From the NCBI RefSeq assembly GCF_900289045.1, contig NZ_LT985188.1, positions 2,294,001 to 2,358,000 of the forward strand: DNA of 64,000 bases. Reading direction: 5' to 3'. The notes beneath the pieces are model-generated. The model saw only the letters and a list, made by a program, of their open reading frames with translations. It was not told the DNA's origin and ran no database searches. Position numbers and translations under genes: made by a program. Every line of letters begins with the position of its first letter. Position 1 is the stretch's first letter. Positions 18,041 to 27,010 of the stretch are shown here, piece after piece. Source of the stretch: Micropruina glycogenica (GTDB lineage Bacteria; Actinomycetota; Actinomycetes; Propionibacteriales; Propionibacteriaceae).

Positions 18041-18154
18041 TCAGCCCTGGCGCTGCTTGTGCCGCGGGTTGTCGCAGATCACCATCACGCGACCGTGCCG
18101 GCGAATCACCTTGCACTTGTCGCAAATCTTCTTGACGCTCGGCTGAACCTTCAT
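18041..18154 (-). CDS. rpmJ: 50S ribosomal protein L36
   Basis: 37 residues, read directly from the minus strand: [20 protein letters not shown], then [17 protein letters not shown]. The Cys-Cys-Cys-His set (CDKC, C, H) is the zinc-binding form of L36. It lies between infA and rpsM, the usual place. Confidence 0.98.
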
Positions 18155-18242
18155 CGAGCAACTTTCTGACTCGTCGCTCCGGGCAAAGGTGTTCCCGGGC
18201 GTGGGCTCGGGAACCAGCCGGAACTGGTGGTGGATGTGCGGG

Positions 18243-18464
18243 TTACTTGTGCCGGTAGACGATGCGGCCGCGGGTCAGATCGTAGGGAGACAGCTCGACG
18301 ACGACCCGGTCGGCGGGAAGAATACGGATGTAGTGCTGCCGCATCTTGCCGCTGATCGTCGCCAACACTTTGTGGCCGTTGGCGAGTTCAACGCGGAACA
18401 TCGCATTCGGCAGTGCTTCGACGACCTGACCCTCGAGTTCGAGGGCACCTTCCTTCTTCGCCAT
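18243..18464 (-). CDS. infA: Translation initiation factor IF-1
   Basis: 73 residues from ATG 18464 (an upstream in-frame extension to 18542 is not family-like). [40 protein letters not shown] and [20 protein letters not shown] show the complete S1-like OB fold. It occupies the 30S A site during initiation. It is the first gene of this minus-strand ribosomal operon as seen here. The 299 bases upstream hold only repeats. Confidence 0.99.
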   Translation of the reverse strand: MAKKEGALELEGQVVEALPNAMFRVELANGHKVLATISGKMRQHYIRILPADRVVVELSPYDLTRGRIVYRHK

Positions 18465-18730
18465 TGCTCCCAATCTGGACGTGGACGCACCTGAGAACAC
18501 AGGTGACCGAAGGTCGAGTCTAGTCCAGAGGACATGGACCACCCAAATCGTCCGGCCCGGGCCGCCGGTGGCCGTCCGAGGCTGCCAGACGCGGCCGGCA
18601 GCATCAACTCGTCAGTCCGGCGAACGCCGGAATCTCACCACGCAACCACGAGCCCCGACGACGGCACACGGCCCACGCCACAACGACAGGGCTCGCGCCT
18701 TCCGCAGGATGACGGCCGGCCGCCCAGTTT

Positions 18731-18762
18731 GGCGCGAGTTCGGAACCGTCCCAACTCACGCC
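18731..18762. repeat. GGGACGGTTC-family palindromic element
   Basis: GGCGCGAGTT, CGGAACCGTCCC, AACTCACGCC: the same unit as 6819-6851 with one arm mismatch. It ends one base before the stop of the FNT gene. The space 18465-18763 also holds a CCGGCGAACGCCGG palindrome near 18616 and nothing else recognisable. Confidence 0.75.
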
Positions 18763-18763
18763 A

Positions 18764-19609
18764 TCAGGGCTCGGACGGCTCGGGATGGCTCCGTTCGTCG
18801 TTGACGTAGGCGTAGTAGATGCCGATCAGCAGCCCGCCGCCGACGAAGTTGCCGATCAGCGCGAACGCCACGTTGCCCAGTGCCAGCCCGATGTCGATGC
18901 CGTTGCGCAGGCCCATCACGGTGAACAGCACGGTGTTGGCCACCGAGTGCTCCAAGCCGCCGAAGGCGAACACGAACACCGCCATCACCATGACCAGGCA
19001 CTTGGTCACGTCTTCTTTGATCAGGCCGTTGTACACCAGCAGCATCGCCATGTTGATCATGAAGTTGCACAGCACGGCCCGCACCAGCAGGTCGACCCAG
19101 CCCACCGGGCCGGCCGACACGTAGGCCAGCTTGTGGTCGACGGCGGCGATCATCTCGTGCAGCACCGTGCCCGAGGCCAGCGAACTGCCCCACACCAGCA
19201 TCGCGATCAGCGCCCCGCCCAGAAAGTTGCCCACGAAGCACAGCCCGAGCAGACGCATCGCCTTCGGCCAACTCGTGCGCTTGTGATACGCCCCGATCGA
19301 CACGATCATCATGTTCGAGGTGAGCAGTTCTGAGCGTGAGTAGTAGATGAACACCAGCGCCCAGCCGAACACCAGTGCGCCGACCAGCTTGCCGACGCCC
19401 CGCAGCGTGGGCGCCACGTCGACGAACGCCGCGATCACGGTGTAGTTGATCAGGTAGAAGCCGCCGATGATCACCCCCGCCATCGCGGCGCGCTGCAGGT
19501 AGCGCCGGGTCATCTCGCCGCTCATCTCGGTCTTGGTGTCGAGCGCCTCGAGCACCGTCGAGATGAACTTCCTACCGGGGAACAGTTGACCGCGGTCAGC
19601 CACAGGCAT
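18764..19609 (-). CDS. Formate/nitrite transporter (FNT) family channel
   Basis: 281 residues from ATG 19609. Six or so membrane segments and the family signature GGLEHSVANTVLF (compare F-x-x-G-[FL]-E-H-S-V-A-N) are visible. Other FNT blocks are SELLTSNMMIVSIG, LCFVGNFLGGALIAML and LVRAVLCNFMINMAMLL. Members form pentameric channels for formate, nitrite, hydrosulfide or short organic anions; the substrate is not evident. The N-terminal helix (TRRYLQRAAMAGVIIGGFYL) is family-like. An upstream in-frame stretch to 19684 is low-complexity and rejected. It is divergent from the HelD gene. Confidence 0.88.
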   Translation of the reverse strand: MPVADRGQLFPGRKFISTVLEALDTKTEMSGEMTRRYLQRAAMAGVIIGGFYLINYTVIAAFVDVAPTLRGVGKLVGALVFGWALVFIYYSRSELLTSNMMIVSIGAYHKRTSWPKAMRLLGLCFVGNFLGGALIAMLVWGSSLASGTVLHEMIAAVDHKLAYVSAGPVGWVDLLVRAVLCNFMINMAMLLVYNGLIKEDVTKCLVMVMAVFVFAFGGLEHSVANTVLFTVMGLRNGIDIGLALGNVAFALIGNFVGGGLLIGIYYAYVNDERSHPEPSEP

Positions 19610-19782
19610 GAGCCCAACTCTGGCATGCGCGGGAGCTCGGCATCGGCCGTTCCGAAATGGCGATGGTGCACCCGTCGGCCGCACGTGTCGAGCCGACGTT
19701 CGTCGTCGGCGGTGCCCACATGGCGGGCCGGTCGCGCGACGGCGTAAAGTGGGCGGTCGGTTTCACGCACCATGGAGGTTCC

Positions 19783-21963
19783 TTGACCCAGCCAGCCTCG
19801 GCGCTCGACCGCGAACTCGCCATCGAACAGGCTCACGTCGACCTGGTCTATGCGCAGCTCGACAAGGCCACCGCGTCGGCCCGACGCAGCGCCACCGCCG
19901 GACGCTCGATCTACACCTCCGATCGCGGCACCTGGATGCGTGAGGAAGACGGCACCGCGATGTTCGAGCGCGACGCGTTCGCCTTTCAGGCGGCGAAGCG
20001 GCTGGCCACCCTCGACGCCGAGCACGAGGGACTGGTGTTCGGCCGGCTCGACCTGGCCGACGGAGACATTCGCTACATCGGCCGCATCGGTGTGCGCGAC
20101 GAAGAGTACGAGCCCCTGGTGATCGACTGGCGCGCCCGCGCCGCCGAGCCGTTCTACCGCGCCACCCCCGCCGACCCCATGGACGTCACCCGCCGCCGGG
20201 TGCTGCGCTGCCGCAACGACCGGGTGATCGGCATCGAGGACGATCTGTTGGACGCCGCCGAGGCCGGCGACCTGGTGATCATCGGCGAGGGCGCCCTGAT
20301 GGCCTCGCTGCAGCGCGCCCGCGGCAACCACATGCGCGACATCGTGGCCACCATTCAGGCCGAGCAGGACGAAGCGATCCGGGCCGAGGTGCCCGGCGTC
20401 ACGATCATCTCGGGCGGCCCGGGCACCGGAAAGACCGTGGTGGCCCTGCACCGCGCCGCCTACCTGCTGTACAGCAACCGGCGCCGGTTCGAGCGCGGCG
20501 GCATTCTGGTGGTCGGCCCGTCCGCGCTGTTCATGAACTACATCGAACGGGTGCTGCCCAGCCTGGGTGAGGACTCGGTGACGCTGCGTTCGATCGGCGC
20601 CGTCGCGGTCGACGTGCTGGGCCTGGTGGCCGAGCGCAACGACGACGCCGCCGCCGCGATCATCAAGGGTTCGCTGCGCATGGCGCCGGTGCTGCAGCGA
20701 CTGGTCAACCTGCCGATGGTCGACGCGGGCCCCGACGGGCTGCGGCTGGTGGTCACCGTGAAGGGTGAGGTGCTCGCCGTGGACGCGCCCGCGCTGGCCC
20801 GGCTGCGCGCCGAGATTCTGGCCCGGCACAAGGTGAATCGCGGCCGTGAGGCGGCCGAGCAGGCACTGCTGCGGGCGCTGGTGGCGCAGGTGCCGGCCGA
20901 ACTCGACCTCGAACCGGCCGTCGCCGAAGACCTGATCACCTCGAGCGCGCAGTGGCGCATGTTCGTCAACGCCTGGTGGCCCCCACTGTCGCCCACCGAG
21001 GTGCTGCGCCGACTGGACGACCCGGCGGTCACCCGTCAGGTGAGCGTCGGGCTGCTCGACGAGGCCGAGCAGCGGGTGCTCATCGAGTCTTTCCACGAGC
21101 AGACCTGGTCGGTGGCCGACATCGCCCTGCTCGATGAGCTGGCCGCTCTGCTGGGGCCGGTGCCGGCCGATGACGACGACGATCCGCTGGTGTTCATCGA
21201 GGGCGGCACCGCAGTGCCCGAACTGGTCACCACGGCCGACCGGCTGGCCCGCGAACGCGAGGACGACCCCGACGCCGAGGGCCACGACGAGTTCGCCCAC
21301 CTGCTGATCGACGAGGCGCAGGACGTCACGCCGATGCAGTGGCGCATGCTGCGCCGCCGCGGCGGACACGCGTCATGGACGATCGTCGGCGACCCCGCGC
21401 AGAGCAGCTGGCCCGACCTGGCCGAGTCCGAGCAGGCGCTGGCCGAACTGATCGGGCACGCACCCAGCAGGCGGCACCGGCTCAGCGTCAACTACCGCTC
21501 CCCCGCCGAGGTGTTCGCGCTGGCCGCCCAGGTGGTCAGCCGCGAGTTTCCCGAGGCCGACCTGCCCGAGGCCGTCCGGTCGACCGGTGTGCAGCCCGAG
21601 CTGCTCGCCGGGCCCGCCGACGCCCTGTTGCCGACCGTCGTCGAGCGGGCCGCCGACCTGCTCGGCACCCTGGCCGGCACCGTCGGGGTGATCGCACCCC
21701 CGTCACGCATCGCAGCGGTCGAGCAGGCGTTGGCGGCCCTGGACGACCCGCGACTGGTAGCGGTGACGCCCCTGCAGGCCAAGGGTCTAGAATACGACGG
21801 CGTGATCGTGGTGGCACCCGACGACATCGTGGCCGAGTCGCCCGGCGGCGTCCGGGTGCTCTACGTGGCGCTCACTCGTCCGACGCAGCGGCTGGTGACC
21901 GTCGATCCAGACCCAGCGCGCGCAGATTGGCGAGAATCGCTGAGGTGGCCCGCGAACGATTGA
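19783..21963 (+). CDS. helD: HelD-type RNA polymerase recycling motor ATPase (UvrD/Rep-like)
   Basis: 726 residues from TTG 19783, selected because GGAGG (19774-19778) precedes it and the ELAIEQAHVDLVYAQLD start is HelD-like. The four-base spacer is short. Walker A GGPGTGKT (~211), the interrupted helicase core, Walker B DEAQD (~511), GDPAQSSWPD and the final VLYVALTRPTQRL are SF1 motifs. The N-terminal arm contains the family block VIDWRARAAEPFYR. HelD removes stalled RNA polymerase from DNA; in some actinobacteria it also gives rifampicin tolerance. Its last 92 bases overlap metF on the other strand. Confidence 0.9.
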   Translation: MTQPASALDRELAIEQAHVDLVYAQLDKATASARRSATAGRSIYTSDRGTWMREEDGTAMFERDAFAFQAAKRLATLDAEHEGLVFGRLDLADGDIRYIGRIGVRDEEYEPLVIDWRARAAEPFYRATPADPMDVTRRRVLRCRNDRVIGIEDDLLDAAEAGDLVIIGEGALMASLQRARGNHMRDIVATIQAEQDEAIRAEVPGVTIISGGPGTGKTVVALHRAAYLLYSNRRRFERGGILVVGPSALFMNYIERVLPSLGEDSVTLRSIGAVAVDVLGLVAERNDDAAAAIIKGSLRMAPVLQRLVNLPMVDAGPDGLRLVVTVKGEVLAVDAPALARLRAEILARHKVNRGREAAEQALLRALVAQVPAELDLEPAVAEDLITSSAQWRMFVNAWWPPLSPTEVLRRLDDPAVTRQVSVGLLDEAEQRVLIESFHEQTWSVADIALLDELAALLGPVPADDDDDPLVFIEGGTAVPELVTTADRLAREREDDPDAEGHDEFAHLLIDEAQDVTPMQWRMLRRRGGHASWTIVGDPAQSSWPDLAESEQALAELIGHAPSRRHRLSVNYRSPAEVFALAAQVVSREFPEADLPEAVRSTGVQPELLAGPADALLPTVVERAADLLGTLAGTVGVIAPPSRIAAVEQALAALDDPRLVAVTPLQAKGLEYDGVIVVAPDDIVAESPGGVRVLYVALTRPTQRLVTVDPDPARADWRESLRWPAND

Positions 21964-22828
21964 GGGTGAAGAACTGCAGGCCGGGCGCCCCGCCCTGCAG
22001 CACCTTCACGCTCAGTTCGGTGGCTAGTTCGACACCCACTCGGCGCACCTCGGCCGGGTCGTGGGCCACCGCGTGCAGCCGCTGCACCATCGCCTCGGGC
22101 ATCGACGCCCCCGACAGCGTCGCGAACCGTTCGATCTGGCCGATGTTGGTCACCGGCTGAATGCCCGCCACGATCGGCAACGTGCAGCCGACCGCCCGGG
22201 TGCGCTCGACCAGCCGCAGATAGGCGTCGGCGTCGAAGAACAGTTGGGTGATCGCGAAGCTGGCCCCGGCCTCCTGCTTGGCGAGCAGCAGCCGGGCGTC
22301 GAGGTCGGCGTCGCGCTGCTGCGGGTGCGGGTCGGGAAAGGCGGCCACGCCGATGCCGAAGCCGAAGTTGTCGGCGATCAGCCGCACCAGTTCGGTGGCG
22401 TTGGCCAGGCCGTCGGGGTGCCGCTGCCAGGGCACGGTGGGCCCGCCGGGCATGTCACCCCTGATCGCGAGCACGTGCCGCACGTCGGCGTCGGCGTAGG
22501 CGGCCAGGGTGGCCAGCAGCTCGTCGGTGGACTGGCTGGCGCAGGTGAGGTGCCCCATGGTCTGCGCCTCGGTGCGCGCCTTGATGAACCGGGTGGCGGC
22601 GATGGTGCGGTCGCGGGTGGCGCCCGAGGCGCCGTAGGTGACCGACAGCCAGTCGGGGCCGGTGGCGTCCAGGTCGAGAATGGTCTGGGCGAGCACGTCG
22701 CCGGCCGCGGCGTCGGCGGGCGGGAAGAACTCGAAGCTGAAGGTCGGCCTGCTGGTGTCGGCCAGCAGCTCGGCGATGCTGGGCAGGTACTCCCGCTCGG
22801 CACCCTCAGGGTTCACAGACACAGCCAA
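21872..22828 (-). CDS. metF: 5,10-methylenetetrahydrofolate reductase
   Basis: 318 residues. FSFEFFPP (catalytic Glu region), SVTYGASGATRDRT, LTCASQSTDEL, ALRGDMPGG-like IRGDMPGG, and ITQLFFDADAYLRLV identify MetF. It makes 5-methyl-THF for methionine synthesis, which in B12-using bacteria feeds MetH; that is a possible link to the B12 uptake operon. The start may be TTG 22828 or GTG at 22822 or 22816. No SAM or other riboswitch was seen upstream. The 3' end overlaps the convergent HelD gene by 92 bases, and both reading frames look real there (metF: FFTLNRSRATSAILANLRAL). Confidence 0.95.
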   Translation of the reverse strand: MAVSVNPEGAEREYLPSIAELLADTSRPTFSFEFFPPADAAAGDVLAQTILDLDATGPDWLSVTYGASGATRDRTIAATRFIKARTEAQTMGHLTCASQSTDELLATLAAYADADVRHVLAIRGDMPGGPTVPWQRHPDGLANATELVRLIADNFGFGIGVAAFPDPHPQQRDADLDARLLLAKQEAGASFAITQLFFDADAYLRLVERTRAVGCTLPIVAGIQPVTNIGQIERFATLSGASMPEAMVQRLHAVAHDPAEVRRVGVELATELSVKVLQGGAPGLQFFTLNRSRATSAILANLRALGLDRRSPAAASDE

Positions 22829-23173
22829 GCACCATACCCGGGGTGCACCGAGTCCGTCGCCAGGTCGAACGGCGCCGAGATTGACCGAGGCGTACGCGTG
22901 TGGTGCACGTTTGGCCTTATCCAGTGACAGTCATACCGGTGAGCCAGTCAACCGATGTCATGGTCCAGCCGAGACCGTAGAAGGTTGATACGTGCGTCGG
23001 CGCACAGAGGGGCGACAGCCTTGCTTTGGCGAACCGATGTCGACAGCGGGGTCGCATCAGAACCACACCTGCTGAGACGCAGCTACCGTGCCGCGGCAGA
23101 TGAGCCATCGTGTTTTCACCTCGCAAACCCGAACCGGCGGTTGGGTGGCGGCGACACGTGTGAGGCAATGAGG
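22829..23173. other. Gene-free stretch at the left edge of the accessory island
   Basis: No protein frame of quality, tRNA or repeat family was recognised. It separates metF from the Nramp fragment and probably contains one boundary of the 24-kb accessory region. Confidence 0.5.
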
Positions 23174-23305
23174 TACCACCACCACCCAGGCCAGCGACCA
23201 GCCGAAACGCGAGCCGACCACCGCGTTGGTGACGATGTCGCCGATGTCGAGGAACCCGCCGATCGCGGTCAGGATGCCGAGCGCGACAGCAAAGATCCGT
23301 TTCAT
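23174..23305 (-). pseudogene. Nramp-type metal transporter, N-terminal fragment only
   Basis: The 44 residues MKRIFAVALGILTAIGGFLD, IGDIVTNAVVGSRFGWSLAW and VVVV match the first helix and DIGD-type metal-site loop region of an Nramp/divalent-cation transporter branch. After that the frame turns into unrelated sequence (PHCLTRVAATQPP). A full protein would need about 400 residues. It starts with a 4-base overlap to the preceding gene remnant, so the two were once an operon. Identification is from memory of family N-termini. Confidence 0.6.
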
Positions 23306-23700
23306 CGGCCCAGATCCTGCTCCACTCTGGCCAGATCGGCTTCGAGGGCGGTCAGCCGCTCAAGGTCACCTCTGGTCAGTCGGGACACTCCGGCTCGAGC
23401 CAACCCACTGATCTCCGCAGCGGCACGATCGACGATTGGAGTAGCAATAGCCCATTGCTGTTCGTCGGCGTCATCGGCTGCGGTCAATTCGCGCTGGGCA
23501 TCGGCGATCGCGTCCTGCCAGTCTGAAGAAGAACCTGAGTATCGGCAGACGTGCTGCGCTCGTTCAGCCGGAGGTGAACGGCCAGGGCGAGGCTCGCGAC
23601 GGAAGCATGGGTTTGGCGACCGCAACGGCCGGAATGTCATTCGAAGGCCCACTCCCACAGCCGGTCAGCAACACCAGTCGTAGCGGTGACCATCTTCATC
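23302..23700 (-). pseudogene. Frameshifted small lipoprotein gene
   Basis: In one minus-strand frame (about 23680 down) the signal LVLLTGCGSGPSNDIP shows a lipobox. That frame soon stops and the rest of the gene continues in another frame as WQDAIADAQRELTAADDADE ... LTALEADLARVEQDLG, a helical C-terminus ending at 23302. At least one frameshift, and probably two, separate the start, signal and body. It overlaps the Nramp fragment by ATGA. Function unknown. Confidence 0.5.
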
Positions 23701-23829
23701 GTCATCCCACCCTTTCGAACCCTTACCCTGAACCCGGCGGGCGGATCCCCGCCTCACCCCGCCGGGCGAGGGCTTCTAGCGACGATGAAGCGCGATGTTC
23801 TCCACCCATGATTCGATTACTATTCCTGG

Positions 23830-24546
23830 CTACTGCGAGACCTGCAGCTCGATCCGGTCGAGCAGGGTCTCCAACGCGATCTCGAACTCTTCCTCGCCGT
23901 GGTCCTCGCTGAGCTTGTCGCGGAGCCGCAGCACCTCGCTGTCGGCGGGCAGCACGACGTCGGCGTCCCGGTTGCCCACCTGTGCGTCGCCCTCGTCCAT
24001 GGGTTCCTCGACGGGTGAGGTCTCGGCACCGTGGAGGGCGGCTTCCAGCAGCAAATGCCCCAGCAGGAAGCTGGTGAAGGATCGATACACACCGACCACC
24101 CGGTCGTCGTCGAAGCCGAATCCGGTGAGGGTGGTGAGGAAGTGTTCGACCACGTCCAGGCTGCGCAGCGGCGGACGGAGCCATGGTGCTGCGGGATGTC
24201 GCGTGGCCACCAGCGGGAATGCGCGCGGATGCTGCATCGCCAGGTCGCGGACGGTGTGCGCAAGCGTCTGAAGGTAGCCCTGCCAGGTTTGCGCCAGCTG
24301 AGTGTCCAGGGCCTCGGTGACTCCGCCGAGGAGGCGGGTGACCACCGCTTCCAGGATGTCTTCGCGTCCGGTCACGTAGCGGTACAGCGACATGGCCTCG
24401 ACGCCCAGGTCCTGCGCAAGCTTGCGCATGCTGAGCCCCTGGGCTCCGTGCAGGTCGATGAAGCGGAGCGCCGAGTCGACGACCAGATCACGGCTCAGCC
24501 CGCGAGCACTGCGGCGATTGCGTTCGGAACTGCCTACCTGCTCCAT
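23830..24546 (-). CDS. TetR-family regulator with tetracycline-repressor-like C-terminal domain
   Basis: 238 residues from ATG 24546 (a longer frame to 24624 is rejected). The DNA-binding domain spans ~10-70: SRDLVVDSALRFIDLHG, LSMRKLAQDLGVEAMSLYRY. The C-terminal domain (VVEHFLTTLTGFGFDDDRVV, GHLLLEAA) is of the TetR_C_1 type known in TetR itself. The tail is acidic. No divergent drug pump is present: the next gene upstream (YihY) is on the same strand. Its operator may be one of the palindromes upstream of the stress cluster, for example CTTACGGTGTAAG at 27902-27914; that link is a guess. Confidence 0.88.
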   Translation of the reverse strand: MEQVGSSERNRRSARGLSRDLVVDSALRFIDLHGAQGLSMRKLAQDLGVEAMSLYRYVTGREDILEAVVTRLLGGVTEALDTQLAQTWQGYLQTLAHTVRDLAMQHPRAFPLVATRHPAAPWLRPPLRSLDVVEHFLTTLTGFGFDDDRVVGVYRSFTSFLLGHLLLEAALHGAETSPVEEPMDEGDAQVGNRDADVVLPADSEVLRLRDKLSEDHGEEEFEIALETLLDRIELQVSQ

Positions 24547-24737
24547 GATCTCGACTCTGTGTGACGCGGACGAATGAACGAAGCTCCGTCCCTCGGCGCA
24601 GGTGTCGAACAGGATCGGAGTCAAGTGATCCTAGAGAAGCGCCCATCGATCCGGAACCCACTGGGGACTTGACGAACTATTCATCCGGGTCGCGACCCGC
24701 TCGGGTCCATCTCTGACGACGATGGCCCGTGGACCGA

Positions 24738-25859
24738 TCAGCTCTTGTTCGTGGTTTCGGGCGTGCTGGATCCGCCAGTACCGAAGGCATCGCGGCCCTC
24801 TGGCGCCTCTCGATCTCCGGGGCCGGAGTCGGCCTTCACCGCATCACGTTCTCCCATCGGCTTGGCCGGGCCCTTTGTGGTGTCCCTCGCGGTCTGCTGC
24901 TCGGCCTCGGAGTTGATCTCGGCACCGAGCAGGACGGCGTAGGAGGTGATCCACAACCACATCAGCAGCACCACGATGCCGGCGAACACGCCGTAGGTCT
25001 TTGCGTAGTTGCCGAACGTCGACACGTACAGCGAGAACCCGACCGAGGCGACCAGCCACAACAGCGTGGCGACCGCGGCGCCGACCGACACCCAGCGCAG
25101 CTTGGGGGCATCCCGGTCCGGAGCGAGGCGGTAGAGCACCGCCAGTGCCCCAGCCACCAGTACCACCAGCAGCACCCAGCGGGCCACCTCGAGCAGCACG
25201 GCGATCACCGGGTTGTCGCCGAAGGCGGCGTTGATCAGTGGGGGCACCACGCCGACCAGACCGAGCATGAGGACGATGAGCACGACCGCGCCCAGGGTGA
25301 GGCCGAGGGCGATCAGCCGCTTGACGATGGCGTTGCGCTTGTCCTGCTCGTCGTAGGCGATGTTGATCGCGGTCATCAGGTTGTTCACCCCACCGGAGGC
25401 GCTGAACAGGGCGATGGCGATGGACAGCGCCGCACTCCAGCCGAGCGCGGTGCGGTTCATTGTGTTGATCTGATTGACGATCAGTTGACGCACCTCCGCA
25501 GGCATGGCGCTGAGGGAGTTCACCTGCTGCGCGATCACGCCGGGGTCTGCGAACAGCCCGTACAGGGTGACCAGGGCGATGATGCCCGGAAAGAGCGCGA
25601 GGAAGGCAAAGAAGGCCACGCCGGCGCCCATCAACGGCACCTGGTCGACCTTTGCTTCGGCCCAGCCTCGCTTGACGATCGCGAGCCAACCCTTGGCGGG
25701 AATCTCCGTGGGCTTGTCGGCCTCACCACCCGGTATCCCGTCGGCGCGCGTGGAGGCGGCGTCGCCCGGTTCGTCACGATTCCCGGCACGGTCCGGTCGG
25801 GTCGACGTCTCCCCCTTGCCGCGGGTCGGCGGTTCGGACGTGGTTGTTCGCTCGGCCAT
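24738..25859 (-). CDS. YihY/BrkB family membrane protein
   Basis: 373 residues. The hydrophilic ends (~1-60 and ~325-373) are low-complexity. The centre has six membrane segments with family blocks VPLMGAGVAFFAFLALFPGI, LGWSAALSIAIALFSASGG, VNNLMTAINIAYDEQDKR and LWITSYAVLLGAEINSE. YihY proteins are inner-membrane proteins of uncertain, possibly transport, role; they were once mis-annotated as ribonuclease BN. It is the distal member of a minus-strand envelope cluster with the DUF3618 and holin-like genes. A strong hairpin stands between it and the DUF3618 gene. Confidence 0.92.
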   Translation of the reverse strand: MAERTTTSEPPTRGKGETSTRPDRAGNRDEPGDAASTRADGIPGGEADKPTEIPAKGWLAIVKRGWAEAKVDQVPLMGAGVAFFAFLALFPGIIALVTLYGLFADPGVIAQQVNSLSAMPAEVRQLIVNQINTMNRTALGWSAALSIAIALFSASGGVNNLMTAINIAYDEQDKRNAIVKRLIALGLTLGAVVLIVLMLGLVGVVPPLINAAFGDNPVIAVLLEVARWVLLVVLVAGALAVLYRLAPDRDAPKLRWVSVGAAVATLLWLVASVGFSLYVSTFGNYAKTYGVFAGIVVLLMWLWITSYAVLLGAEINSEAEQQTARDTTKGPAKPMGERDAVKADSGPGDREAPEGRDAFGTGGSSTPETTNKS

Positions 25860-25882
25860 GGTTCACGGTGCTTTCGTCTGGG

Positions 25883-25912
25883 GGAACCGGCACCGCGAGC
25901 GGTGCCGGTTCC
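25883..25912 (-). terminator. Hairpin between DUF3618 gene and yihY
   Basis: GGAACCGGCACC-GCGAGC-GGTGCCGGTTCC, perfect 12-base stem, 14 bases after the DUF3618 stop on the minus strand. It may terminate or attenuate transcription before yihY. Confidence 0.75.
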
Positions 25913-25925
25913 TGGGGAATGGGCG

Positions 25926-26543
25926 TCAGTGCGACTGCGCGTCCTGGACGGCGTCCTTCGACCCCTGTGCCTGGGCGGCGACGTCGTCCTTGGCGGACTG
26001 TGCCTCACCCTTGACGTTCGCGGCGCCATCGGCGGCCACGGCCTTGATCGACTCGGCTGCCTGCTGAGCCGGCTCACGCAGGTTGTCGGCCATCTCTTTG
26101 GCGACGTCGCTGACCTGCTGCTTGAGCGGGTCGAGGTTGTCCTGCAGCTTGCCGACGGCCTGCTGCTCCTTGCGGCTGGCCGGGATCAGGGACGAGACCA
26201 ACAGACCAACCCCGAACGCGATCAGCCCGGCGGCCAACGGGTTGCCGCGGGTCTTCTGCTGGGCCAGCTGCGGCGCGTTGGCGACGGCGTCACCGACCGC
26301 GCTCGCCTTGTCTGAGACCGCCGATTGCAGCTCGCCGGCCCGGCCCTGATCGTAGGGGTCGTCGGGTGAGCCCATGATGGAGTCGCGGAGGTTCCGCGCC
26401 CTGTCCTTGACCCGGTCCACCTGCCGGGTGGCGATGTTCTTCGGGTTGACCGTGTCGCCCAACGTGTCCACGTTGCGGCTCAACTCTGCCCGGGTGCGCT
26501 CGATGTCGGCTCGGATCTCGTCCGGGTTGCTGCTGTCGGTCAT
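25926..26543 (-). CDS. DUF3618 family membrane-associated protein
   Basis: 205 residues from ATG 26543. The N-terminal DUF3618 motif is clear: NPDEIRADIERTRAELSRNV, DTLGDTVNPKNIATRQVDRV. One membrane segment follows (NPLAAGLIAFGVGLLVSSLI, ~104-123). The C-terminal half is a long amphipathic, Ala/Lys/Gln-rich helix (PLKQQVSDVAKEMADNLREP). Such proteins accompany holin-like and YihY genes in Actinobacteria, and a role in envelope stress is often proposed. Its start overlaps the stop of the holin-like gene (ATGA). Confidence 0.9.
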   Translation of the reverse strand: MTDSSNPDEIRADIERTRAELSRNVDTLGDTVNPKNIATRQVDRVKDRARNLRDSIMGSPDDPYDQGRAGELQSAVSDKASAVGDAVANAPQLAQQKTRGNPLAAGLIAFGVGLLVSSLIPASRKEQQAVGKLQDNLDPLKQQVSDVAKEMADNLREPAQQAAESIKAVAADGAANVKGEAQSAKDDVAAQAQGSKDAVQDAQSH

Positions 26544-27010
26544 CGGTTCTCCTCTTCGTGGCCTCGGATTGCGTTGGGAATCTTGCTGATGGTGTCCGTG
26601 GTCTGCTGCAGGCCTCGGATACGTTCGAACTCTTTCTTGCCAGCCATGGCCAGTCCGCCGGCCACCGCCGCCCACACCAGGGCGACGACCAGGCCCGACC
26701 AGTCGTTGCCGATGAAGCGGCCCAGACCCCACCAGGCGCTGACCGAGAGGAAGACCAGGAACAGCAAACCCCCGACGGCCGCCGCGGCGAACAGGCCGGC
26801 GCCCTTGCCCGCCCGGCTGCCGCTCTGCCGCACCTCTGCCTTGGCCAGCGCGACCTCCTGCCGCATCAGGGTGGACAGGTTGCTGCTGACATCGGACAAC
26901 AGTTCGCCGATACTGCGGCCGTCCTCGGCCTCCAGCGCCGAGGCGCGATGTCCGCTACCCCGCTCCGGCACGCCGGAAGGCGGCTGAGGTTGATCGACGG
27001 GATGGGTCAT
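26540..27010 (-). CDS. Holin-X-like (phage holin superfamily III) membrane protein
   Basis: 156 residues. RSIGELLSDVSSNLSTLMRQ and EVALAKAEVRQ is the hallmark N-terminal amphipathic helix of this family. Two membrane segments follow (LFAAAAVGGLLFLVFLSVSA and WSGLVVALVWAAVAGGLAM), and the C-terminus is charged. Despite the name these are ordinary chromosomal proteins in Actinobacteria, not lysis genes. It overlaps both neighbours by four bases, so the three genes 27834 to 25926 form one translationally coupled unit. Confidence 0.88.
   Translation of the reverse strand: MTHPVDQPQPPSGVPERGSGHRASALEAEDGRSIGELLSDVSSNLSTLMRQEVALAKAEVRQSGSRAGKGAGLFAAAAVGGLLFLVFLSVSAWWGLGRFIGNDWSGLVVALVWAAVAGGLAMAGKKEFERIRGLQQTTDTISKIPNAIRGHEEENR

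Noticed and set aside
10975-27010. Prophage, suggested by a tail-collar protein and a holin-like gene
   Set aside because: They are 15 kb apart, no integrase, capsid, terminase or lysin is present, and both families have common chromosomal members in Actinobacteria.
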